This document shows, one piece after another, positions 33,856 to 40,621 of a stretch of 52,029 bases of DNA. The DNA is taken from assembly GCA_003635195.1 (NCBI GenBank), contig PYIY01000100.1:1-52029 (forward strand). Reading direction: 5' to 3'. The translations under genes and the position numbers were made by a program. The number at the start of each line of letters is the position of its first letter. The first letter of the stretch is position 1. This stretch comes from Candidatus Poribacteria bacterium (GTDB taxonomy: Bacteria; Poribacteria; WGA-4E; WGA-3G). The notes under the pieces are model-generated. The model was not told where the DNA came from. It saw only the letters and a list, made by a program, of their open reading frames with translations, and ran no database searches.

Positions 33856-34707
33856 CTACCGTCCCATGAGTTCCATAAAGACAGGTAACGATTCCCTAAA
33901 TCCGTCCTCGCGCGTGCCACCTACCGGCGTATACACACTCTCTAAAGAGATTGTCCCTTCGTAACCGTCCCGTTTCAAAGCGTCCACAATGTCGTTGTAG
34001 TAAGGATCCATCTGTCCTTGGCGCATCGCGCAGAAATCAAATGTCGCCGCTGGTAGGTTAACAACGCCATCTTTGAGATGAATATGCGCAATATGCTCAC
34101 GAATCGCTTCATAGCCATCCGGATACGGGACCTCCGTACAATAGAGCGAACTGCATGGATCCCATAGCACTTTCAGATGTGGCACGTCCAATTCGTCGAT
34201 TAATTTTTTCGCAAGGAATGCCGATGTCACGTTCCCGGAGATCGCCGTTTCCATCACAAGCGTGATACCTGCAGCATCAGCGATTTGTAACGGTTCTTCC
34301 AATCGGTTCATGAGTGTTCCCCACGCGCCTTCGGAGATAACCGGTTCCGCACCGAAAAGCACCATCTCCTTCCGGAAACTGAAAATCCGGACGAGGTTTG
34401 TACCGAGTGCTTGCGCAACATCAATGCACCGTTGTAACGTCGTAATATGTTCACGATAGGCAGGCACAACGACTGCCGTATCAACAGAGAGTGCCGATAA
34501 ATTATGGTGTGAGATACACGATACTTTTAAATTCCGAGCGTCGATTAATCCTTTAACGCGTTCCACATCCGCATCCGTTAAATCTCCAACCTGTTTCTCC
34601 CAAAGATACTGTAGTTCAACGTATTCCAAACCAGTCTCTACCATAGTGTCCAACGCATATTCAAAATCTCGACTGATGCCATCTGTGATAACTCCCAATT
34701 TGAACAT
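33856..34707 (-). CDS. Sugar phosphate isomerase/epimerase-like TIM barrel
   Basis: 283 residues of the xylose-isomerase-like (AP_endonuc_2) superfamily. The metal ligands fall at E153 ('L-V-M-E-T-A'), D183 ('L-W-D-P-C'), H210 ('I-A-H-I-H-L-K-D') and E256 ('I-S-L-E-S-V'), the standard Glu-Asp-His-Glu set. These enzymes isomerise or epimerise ketoses, or act on inosose and hydroxypyruvate. The start has GGAGAGGG six bases upstream. The gene runs toward the shared terminator with the secreted gene and is preceded, 75 bases off, by a 3-hydroxyisobutyrate-dehydrogenase-like gene on the same strand. Cytoplasmic; substrate unknown. Confidence 0.85.
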   Translation of the reverse strand: MFKLGVITDGISRDFEYALDTMVETGLEYVELQYLWEKQVGDLTDADVERVKGLIDARNLKVSCISHHNLSALSVDTAVVVPAYREHITTLQRCIDVAQALGTNLVRIFSFRKEMVLFGAEPVISEGAWGTLMNRLEEPLQIADAAGITLVMETAISGNVTSAFLAKKLIDELDVPHLKVLWDPCSSLYCTEVPYPDGYEAIREHIAHIHLKDGVVNLPAATFDFCAMRQGQMDPYYNDIVDALKRDGYEGTISLESVYTPVGGTREDGFRESLPVFMELMGR

Positions 34708-34782
34708 TCAATACCCTCTCCATTTTATTTTTATAGCGTTTCTAAAGCACCAAACAACTCATCAACAAACCCTATTCCATGA

Positions 34783-35676
34783 TCACTCTGTCCTCTTAAT
34801 TTCAACACCAGCAATATTTTCCAATATTTTGATAATCGTCCAGTTATCCTCATCAGGATTCACTGCTTTTCCCGCTTGAAACAGTTCAAAAGCGGCACTC
34901 GCTGCAAAGAGGGGCACTCCACAATCGTTTGCCATATTTTTTGCCAAACTCAGGTCTTTATACATTGTACCGATATTGCTCTGTCCTTTGAAGTTACGGG
35001 ACAAAATGTTTTCTGTTGTATCCCTGAAGAGGAAATTCCCAACGACACTTGTGCTGACAACATCACGGAGCGTTTCCGGTGCTACACCTGCCTTTACGGC
35101 AAGCGTCAAAGCCTCAAAGATACCCGCATAAGTCGTGCCTATCAGCACTGCAAGGGCAGACTTGACAGTTTGACCCATACCGATCTCTTCTCCAACGTGA
35201 TAGATGTCCTTGCCAACTGCTGCGAGCACCGGTTTCGATGCTTCAAACGTCTCGGTTGGTGCTGCGACCATCATTGTAAGCGTTCCTGCGGCTGCCCCCG
35301 GCGCACCACCACTCACAGGTGCGTCAACGATGTTCACGCCTTTTGCTGTCACGAGTTCGGCAACCTCTATCACCTGTGAACGTCCGATAGTCGCCGTACA
35401 GATGACTGTCGAACCGGGTTTAAGTCCGGCCAGCAGTCCGGCTTCACCCAAAAGTGCTGCCTTAACCTGTTCAACATTCAGCACCATGAGAAAAACCGTA
35501 TCCGCGGCGGCACCGAGTTCTCGCGGCGATGTAGCAGCGTGTGCGCCTTCTTGTACCAACGTTTCCATCGCCTCAGGACGGACATCATACACCGTCAATT
35601 CGTGTCCGGCTTTCAAGATATTTCTTGACATGCCTCCACCCATGTTCCCAACCCCGATGAGTCCAACTTTTGCCAT
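34783..35676 (-). CDS. 3-hydroxyisobutyrate dehydrogenase family oxidoreductase
   Basis: 297 residues of the beta-hydroxyacid dehydrogenase family. G-V-G-N-M-G (8-13) binds NAD(P), 'D-A-P-V-S-G-G-A-P-G-A' (118-128) is the substrate-binding loop, and K172 in 'G-Q-T-V-K-S-A-L' is the catalytic Lys. The usual N-N pair four residues after the Lys is replaced by A-V, a departure that may alter specificity. Likely substrates are 3-hydroxyisobutyrate, tartronate semialdehyde or glyoxylate. TGAGGT lies six bases before the ATG. It pairs with the sugar isomerase-like gene downstream, and diverges from a Gfo/Idh/MocA gene. Confidence 0.87.
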   Translation of the reverse strand: MAKVGLIGVGNMGGGMSRNILKAGHELTVYDVRPEAMETLVQEGAHAATSPRELGAAADTVFLMVLNVEQVKAALLGEAGLLAGLKPGSTVICTATIGRSQVIEVAELVTAKGVNIVDAPVSGGAPGAAAGTLTMMVAAPTETFEASKPVLAAVGKDIYHVGEEIGMGQTVKSALAVLIGTTYAGIFEALTLAVKAGVAPETLRDVVSTSVVGNFLFRDTTENILSRNFKGQSNIGTMYKDLSLAKNMANDCGVPLFAASAAFELFQAGKAVNPDEDNWTIIKILENIAGVEIKRTE

Positions 35677-35884
35677 AAATTACCTCAAAGAATACTGTCC
35701 AGACTTGATGCACATCGTGCTTCTACGAACGCGCCTAAGGCCCACACCTCTTTGCTGTTGTACCTTGCAAAGGCCCAGAGAAACAAACTATGCTAACAGA
35801 AAATCGGTAGAGTTTACCACAAATTCTGAGAAACGTCAATCTATTTTCTGCAGACAGAATTTTTACACAATTTTTTCTTCTTTG

Positions 35885-35893
35885 TGCTATAAT
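35885..35893 (+). promoter_or_regulatory. Extended -10 promoter, TGCTATAAT
   Basis: TGC plus TATAAT (35888-35893), with a TTTACA at 35862 that is too far (20 bases) to be an ideal -35. It sits 38 bases before the Gfo/Idh/MocA ATG at 35931, which also argues against an in-frame start at 35892. Confidence 0.65.
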
Positions 35894-35930
35894 GACGCAT
35901 TCATACACGAAAAAGAAGGAGCCAGAATAC

Positions 35931-36959
35931 ATGGCAGATACCATCAAAGGTGCCGTACTTGGATATGGCGCAGCATTTAATATGGGCAGAGCCCACGCAA
36001 ATATGATGCAGAACACCGACGGGATTGAATGCGTCGCTGTCTGTGATATAGATCCAGAACGAACAGATGCCGCAAAAAAGGACTTTCCCGGCATTCGCAC
36101 CTATAATTCCGTTGAAGAACTCAACGCCGACGACGGTGTCGATCTTATAGCGAACGTTCTACCGCATAGTTTGCACTGCGGTCCAACGGTGGCAGGTCTC
36201 AAGGCTGGCAAGCACGCTATTGTTGAAAAACCGATGTGTGTCACAATCGCTGAAGCCACAGAAATGATTACAACCGCCAAAGAAAACAACGTTATGTTGT
36301 CTGTTCATCATAATCGACGGTGGGATGCTGACTTCTGGACGCTTCGCGAACTCGTTCAATCCGGTATCATCGGCAAAGTCTTTAACGTTGAGATGTGGGG
36401 TGGCGGTTACGGAAGACCCAATCCGGATTGGTGGCGCAGCGTCAAAGCTATCTCCGGCGGACAATTCTACGATTGGGGTGCTCATTATCTCGATTGGCTG
36501 CTCAATGTCCTTGAAGCACCGATGATTAATGTCACCGGCTTCTATCAACCGAACCTCGTCTGGGACGATATTACCAATGAGGATCACGTCCAAGCAGTTA
36601 TTCGCTTCGCGGGTGGAAAGTTCGTCGCGGATGGCGCATCAGCAAACATTCAGATGTCCAATATCGCCAAAATCGGTGGAGAGCGGTGGAAACTGCTCGG
36701 CTCACACGGCGCAATTACTTCCGAAGGCGGCGGGTTTAAAGTCCTATCCGAAGTCGAAGGACATCCCAAAGAGCAGGAAGTCGGCCATCAGGGTAGACCT
36801 GGACCGAGTTACTATCAGAATATCGTCGCTCATTTAAACGACGGCACACCGTTACTCGTGACACCAGAATCCGCTCGCCGTGTCATTGCCATCATGGATT
36901 TAGCAGAGAAGTCCGCTAAGACACATCAGGCAGAAACGGTGCCTTATGAGTTTGAATAG
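35931..36959 (+). CDS. Gfo/Idh/MocA family oxidoreductase
   Basis: 342 residues starting at the ATG behind AAGGAG; an in-frame ATG at 35892 overlaps the -10 box and is rejected. The Rossmann motif is 'L-G-Y-G-A-A-F-N-M-G' (10-19), with E-K-P at 99-101 and 'F-Y-D-W-G-A-H-Y-L-D-W' supplying the catalytic Asp/His helix. The second Gly of G-x-G-x-x-G is followed by an A-A-F-N insertion, giving a longer loop than in the first Gfo/Idh/MocA enzyme. Function: NAD(P)-dependent oxidation of a sugar or cyclitol, unspecified. A zinc alcohol dehydrogenase gene follows after a palindromic repeat. Confidence 0.87.
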   Translation: MADTIKGAVLGYGAAFNMGRAHANMMQNTDGIECVAVCDIDPERTDAAKKDFPGIRTYNSVEELNADDGVDLIANVLPHSLHCGPTVAGLKAGKHAIVEKPMCVTIAEATEMITTAKENNVMLSVHHNRRWDADFWTLRELVQSGIIGKVFNVEMWGGGYGRPNPDWWRSVKAISGGQFYDWGAHYLDWLLNVLEAPMINVTGFYQPNLVWDDITNEDHVQAVIRFAGGKFVADGASANIQMSNIAKIGGERWKLLGSHGAITSEGGGFKVLSEVEGHPKEQEVGHQGRPGPSYYQNIVAHLNDGTPLLVTPESARRVIAIMDLAEKSAKTHQAETVPYEFE

Positions 36960-36986
36960 CCTTGAGGAATAGCCATCAGCGGAATA

Positions 36987-37098
36987 GTTGTCAGTCATCA
37001 GTCGCCAGTCGTCAGTTAATATCTTGTGGAGCTCACAACAAAGGTAACCCTCCACAAGAAACCTCTTAACTGATAACTGATAACTGACAACTGATAAC
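36987..37098. repeat. 112-base imperfect palindrome of CAGT/ACTG units
   Basis: A 33-base left arm (36987-37019, units of TCAGT) and a 33-base right arm (37066-37098, units of AACTGAT) are inverted repeats at about three quarters identity, enclosing a perfect 9-bp stem CTTGTGGAG (37023-37031) / CTCCACAAG (37050-37058). It fills most of the gap before the alcohol dehydrogenase gene and looks like a dispersed, MITE-like intergenic repeat. Confidence 0.75.
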
Positions 37099-37108
37099 TC
37101 ACAAATAT

Positions 37109-38125
37109 ATGAAAGCCATCGTTTTTGAGAAAATTCAGCAATTAAGCGTCCAAGAAAAACCTATCCCCGCGCTCACTGACGGAGATGTCCTCATCCAGAC
37201 GGAACTCTGCGGTATCTGTGCTTCTGATCTCGCGGCACTGCGTGGGGATGTATCAGACTACGCACCACCTGTTGTGATGGGACACGAACTCGCAGGTGTA
37301 ATCGTAGAGAGTCGACACCGAGATGTCAAAGTCGGTGAACGGGTCACGGTTAATCCCATGCTCTCTTGCGGCGTATGCGCCGAATGCGAGAACGACCTTG
37401 ATAAATACTGCGATACCATTGAAGGGATCGGGCACGATATTGATGGCGGCTACGCCGAATATATGCGGATGCCAAAGCACGGTGTTGATACCGGCAAACT
37501 CATCCGGGTCCCGGATAGTATACCACACGAGGAATTGCTGTTTCTGGAACCGTTAGGCTGCTGTTTGAATGCGATGCAGGAAACACTTTTTAAGGATTCC
37601 GTCGCTATCCTCGGTGCCGGTCCCATCGGATTGATGCTCACACAATTGGCAAAACGTGCAGGTTTAGCCACCTACGTGGTGGAACCCCTGCCCCACCGTA
37701 GAACTGTCGCAGAAACACTCGGTGCAGATCTCACATTTGATACCTCCGCTGAGTCTATAGCGCATCTCCACGACATCACTAACGGTGGCGTTGATACTGT
37801 CATCTCCGCAACAACAAACAACGCTTCAGCAATCACATTCGCTTTTGAGATTGTCCGCAGAGGCGGATGCCTCAACTTCTTTGGACTCGCACCCGAAGGC
37901 GAAGAACTCCGCATCAATCTTGAAGAATTTCACTACGCGGGTCACAAACTGATGGCTTCATGGGCATTTTCGCGCGCCAGTCTTGAAGCATCCAAACAAC
38001 TTCTAATAGAGAAGGCACTCAATTTCAAACCGTTGCTAACTGACCGGTTTCCGATTGCCCAAGGTTTAGCAGCGTTTGACAACGCCGCTGCGCAGCGCGG
38101 AGTCAAGACAGTAGTCCACCCATGA
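37109..38125 (+). CDS. Zinc-dependent alcohol/sorbitol dehydrogenase
   Basis: 338 residues, MDR superfamily with both zinc sites. Catalytic zinc: C37 ('C-G-I-C-A-S-D'), H59-E60 ('M-G-H-E') and E147. Structural zinc: C87, C90, C93, C101. The NAD loop is 'G-A-G-P-I-G'. It resembles threonine or sorbitol dehydrogenases and would oxidise a polyol or secondary alcohol. The ATG comes 10 bases after the large palindrome, with no recognisable ribosome site, so the repeat may have displaced the original leader. The Gfo/Idh/MocA gene lies upstream on the same strand; a joint role in sugar alcohol breakdown is plausible. Confidence 0.9.
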   Translation: MKAIVFEKIQQLSVQEKPIPALTDGDVLIQTELCGICASDLAALRGDVSDYAPPVVMGHELAGVIVESRHRDVKVGERVTVNPMLSCGVCAECENDLDKYCDTIEGIGHDIDGGYAEYMRMPKHGVDTGKLIRVPDSIPHEELLFLEPLGCCLNAMQETLFKDSVAILGAGPIGLMLTQLAKRAGLATYVVEPLPHRRTVAETLGADLTFDTSAESIAHLHDITNGGVDTVISATTNNASAITFAFEIVRRGGCLNFFGLAPEGEELRINLEEFHYAGHKLMASWAFSRASLEASKQLLIEKALNFKPLLTDRFPIAQGLAAFDNAAAQRGVKTVVHP

Positions 38126-38228
38126 TGGATATATTGCTGTTCAACCTTTACAAGAGACAATCCTTCATCCAAAAACTAATAGCCCCGCCATTCGTGATAG
38201 ATATACCCGTGTTTCCTTTTTAGAAGAT

Positions 38229-38258
38229 TTGCCATCTGTATTTGGATTGTGCTATAAT
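38229..38258 (+). promoter_or_regulatory. Promoter TTGCCA-18-TATAAT with extended -10
   Basis: TTGCCA (38229-38234), 18 bases, then TGTGC-TATAAT (-10 at 38253-38258). It is 106 bases before the endonuclease IV ATG. Confidence 0.75.
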
Positions 38259-38364
38259 TATTTCACTAAAATTTCGACATCAGATTTTTGCGCCATCATT
38301 TTAAGCAGAACGAAAAGCCTTTGCCGCAGCAACCCATGCCAGATAAGGAGATACCAACTAAAAT

Positions 38365-39204
38365 ATGATCCTCGGTGCGCACGTATCCACTTCAGGCGGA
38401 ATACACAACGCCATCAAAAATGGTACTGACCTCGAGTGCGACACAATACAAATTTTCTTGCGAAATCCAAACCAGTGGCAAGGAAAACCTCCCACCTCAG
38501 AAATAGTCGAAAAATTTATCACAGCATGGTCAAAAACCGACCTTGGCGAGGTAATTGTCCACGACATCCACTTGAGTAATCTCGCTTCCCCGAAACCTGA
38601 TGTGCTGGAAAAATCGCGCCAAGCGTTCCGTGAACAGATGGAACTCGCGCAGCGGCTCGGTATCCGCTACATCGTCACACACCTCGGCGCACACCTCGGC
38701 GAAGGAGAAACATTCGGTTTAAAGCAGTTAACCGACAGTTTTGATTTCCTGTTTGAAAATGCTGAGGCACCCGACGTCATGCCGCTCCTCGAAACGACCG
38801 CCGGGCAAGGTACAAATCTTGGCTACTGTTTTGAACACTTACGCGATGTGATCGACATGTCAAAATATTCAGACCGGTTCGGGGTCTGTTTGGATACGTG
38901 CCACGTCTTTGCTGCTGGCTACGACATGCGAACCGAATCGGGTTGCGCAGCGACTTTTAACCAGTTTGACGATGTTATCGGGCTTGAGCGACTAAAAGCC
39001 TTCCATCTTAACGATGCAAAGTCAGAATATCAAAGCCGCGTGGATCGGCACGAACACATTGGGGAAGGCAATATTGGATCAACAGCATTCGCGTATATCC
39101 TCAACGACTCCCGATTTGCTGAAATACCACTCATCATTGAAACACCACAGATGAAAACCATGCACGAGGTAAATCTCTCTACCCTGCGGAAGTTGAAAGT
39201 ATAA
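38365..39204 (+). CDS. nfo: Endonuclease IV (AP endonuclease)
   Basis: 279 residues, the standard length. The tri-zinc site is complete: H66 and H69 region, H106, E143, D177, H180, H214, D227, H229 and E259, with the family signatures 'L-D-T-C-H-V-F-A-A-G-Y-D' and 'H-L-N-D-A-K-S-E-Y-Q-S-R-V-D-R-H-E-H-I-G-E-G'. It cuts 5' of abasic sites in base-excision repair. AAGGAG lies before the ATG and an extended -10 promoter lies upstream. It is a housekeeping gene bordering the accessory zinc-ribbon/HMA cluster, 54 bases downstream. Confidence 0.95.
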   Translation: MILGAHVSTSGGIHNAIKNGTDLECDTIQIFLRNPNQWQGKPPTSEIVEKFITAWSKTDLGEVIVHDIHLSNLASPKPDVLEKSRQAFREQMELAQRLGIRYIVTHLGAHLGEGETFGLKQLTDSFDFLFENAEAPDVMPLLETTAGQGTNLGYCFEHLRDVIDMSKYSDRFGVCLDTCHVFAAGYDMRTESGCAATFNQFDDVIGLERLKAFHLNDAKSEYQSRVDRHEHIGEGNIGSTAFAYILNDSRFAEIPLIIETPQMKTMHEVNLSTLRKLKV

Positions 39205-39258
39205 CTTGCAAATTTTCCATATCCATATTGAACTATAAAAAACGGCGAGGATTAAGGT

Positions 39259-39447
39259 GTGTCTATCGGTTTCTGGGAAGTTGCGTTCGTCATCATTCTT
39301 TTTTTCGGAATTATTATTGTCTCTCGTTTCGTCGAACGCTCTCGGACAAAACGGATTTGTCCGGAGTGTGGGCTGGTAATTCGCACACACATACCGACCT
39401 GTCCATCGTGCCATCACAATTTCCCGGTAAAGGAGTCTAAAAAATAA
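39259..39447 (+). CDS. Membrane-anchored zinc-ribbon miniprotein
   Basis: 62 residues from a GTG start. One N-terminal membrane helix (about 5-23, F-W-E-V-A-F-V-I-I-L-F-F-G-I-I-I-V) is followed by a basic stretch and a zinc ribbon C34-P-E-C37 ... C48-P-S-C51. The ribbon should face the cytoplasm or be held close to the membrane. No named family is recognised. The following gene, 3 bases away, encodes a similar protein, and two HMA-domain genes come next, so the four form a tight operon. A related frame read from 39228 overlaps but lacks the ribbon. Confidence 0.7.
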   Translation: MSIGFWEVAFVIILFFGIIIVSRFVERSRTKRICPECGLVIRTHIPTCPSCHHNFPVKESKK

Positions 39448-39450
39448 TTC

Positions 39451-39666
39451 ATGGAACTCTTGATAGCAGTCCTTGTTTTCTGTAGTCCGGTGCTTATACC
39501 GGTGTTGATACACTATTTTGGCTATACAGAAACGGACGGATCCGGCAATACATATCGCAGGCGACTTTTCCAAACCCAACGTGTCTGTCTGGACTGCGGT
39601 TTACTGATTCGTACTGCTATCCCAACATGCCCTTTATGCGGGCATGGTTTACCAAGAAAGGCATAA
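39451..39666 (+). CDS. Membrane-anchored zinc-ribbon miniprotein, paralogue
   Basis: 71 residues. Like the preceding protein it has one N-terminal hydrophobic helix (2-21, E-L-L-I-A-V-L-V-F-C-S-P-V-L-I-P-V-L-I) and a zinc ribbon C46-L-D-C49-G-L-L-I-R-T-A-I-P-T-C60-P-L-C63. The shared core 'C-G-L-x-I-R-T-x-I-P-T-C-P' with the first protein shows they are paralogues. The stop is 4 bases before the HMA gene start. Metal binding by the ribbon is inferred from the Cys pairs; the function may be linked to the HMA domains downstream. Confidence 0.7.
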   Translation: MELLIAVLVFCSPVLIPVLIHYFGYTETDGSGNTYRRRLFQTQRVCLDCGLLIRTAIPTCPLCGHGLPRKA

Positions 39667-39670
39667 CAGC

Positions 39671-40600
39671 ATGCAAAAAACAAAACTAAAAATTAGCGGC
39701 ATGTCCTGTCAACATTGCGTTAAAACCGTCACAGATGTATTGACAGAACTCGAAGGCGTTCAGCGTGCGAAAGTTAACCTCCGCAAAGGCGAGGCGATCG
39801 TACATTTTGATGAATCTTACATCACCATTGTTAACCTTACAGAAGCAATAACAGCAGCGGGTTTTGAAGCAGTAACGAAAACCAACCCTCTATCGTTAAA
39901 ATCAATCAGTGCAATCGCAGTCGTGCTTTTCAGCCTAATCGGCTGCACCGATGTCCCGTATACCGGTCCAATGCTGACAGTTGATAGCGTAGACCGGTAC
40001 CTTAACTCACTTGGTGAAGATACAATCTGTTTACATGACGGATTCGATACCATTTGCATAAAAGTCGTGCCAGAAAAAAGAAACGGTGAAGATGATAACA
40101 TCCCCATTGTCCACATTCACCCAACAAGTCTCATTTACATGTTCTATTATGAGGACCAACCCATTTTGCGCGCAGAACGGATAATGGACACCACCCAGAT
40201 CACGCAAGAATTGACGGACCAACCCATAGCAAATGGAAACATACAAGACAGCAGCAACACTGTTCTCAAAGACTGGACTATCCAGATATACTATCCAGAT
40301 GCATTCCCTGAAGCAGATCGGGGGACAACACCCGAAACCAGTGGGCTTGATATCAGAATTGTTGAAGGAATGAAGATAGGAGCCGACAAGCAAAAAGACC
40401 TGGAGATAAAGGACTTTACACAAATCGACGGACTTGACAGCAGCCGCATCGTTCAATTCTCCATTGAAACGGAGGCACAGGAGATTACGATTCAAGTGGA
40501 TGGATTATTCACCGACCATACCGCAATATTCTACATTAACGCAGATAGTATAGCATCGAATGAAGGCAACAGTTCCCTTCAACTGCAACCGCTACAATAG
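39671..40600 (+). CDS. HMA domain fused to an internal lipoprotein signal, copy 1
   Basis: 309 residues from the ATG where the HMA domain begins. Residues 1-72 are a complete heavy-metal-associated domain with the metal pair C13-x-x-C16 ('G-M-S-C-Q-H-C'). A basic residue and hydrophobic stretch (78-91, K-S-I-S-A-I-A-V-V-L-F-S-L-I) then lead to L-I-G-C92, a perfect lipobox. The rest (93-309) is an unknown beta-rich domain with 'V-H-I-H-P-T-S-L-I-Y-M-F-Y-Y' and 'W-T-I-Q-I-Y-Y-P'. No start codon lies between the domains, so they are made as one chain. If signal peptidase II cuts before C92, the chain yields a metal-binding peptide and a lipoprotein. Confidence 0.75.
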   Translation: MQKTKLKISGMSCQHCVKTVTDVLTELEGVQRAKVNLRKGEAIVHFDESYITIVNLTEAITAAGFEAVTKTNPLSLKSISAIAVVLFSLIGCTDVPYTGPMLTVDSVDRYLNSLGEDTICLHDGFDTICIKVVPEKRNGEDDNIPIVHIHPTSLIYMFYYEDQPILRAERIMDTTQITQELTDQPIANGNIQDSSNTVLKDWTIQIYYPDAFPEADRGTTPETSGLDIRIVEGMKIGADKQKDLEIKDFTQIDGLDSSRIVQFSIETEAQEITIQVDGLFTDHTAIFYINADSIASNEGNSSLQLQPLQ

Positions 40601-40621
40601 TCGTTACGAAGGAGTAACGTC

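Noticed and set aside
35204..35980. 258-codon plus-strand frame
   Set aside because: It is antisense to the 3-hydroxyisobutyrate-dehydrogenase-like gene, which has a cofactor motif, catalytic Lys and good ribosome site; it also runs through the promoter region.
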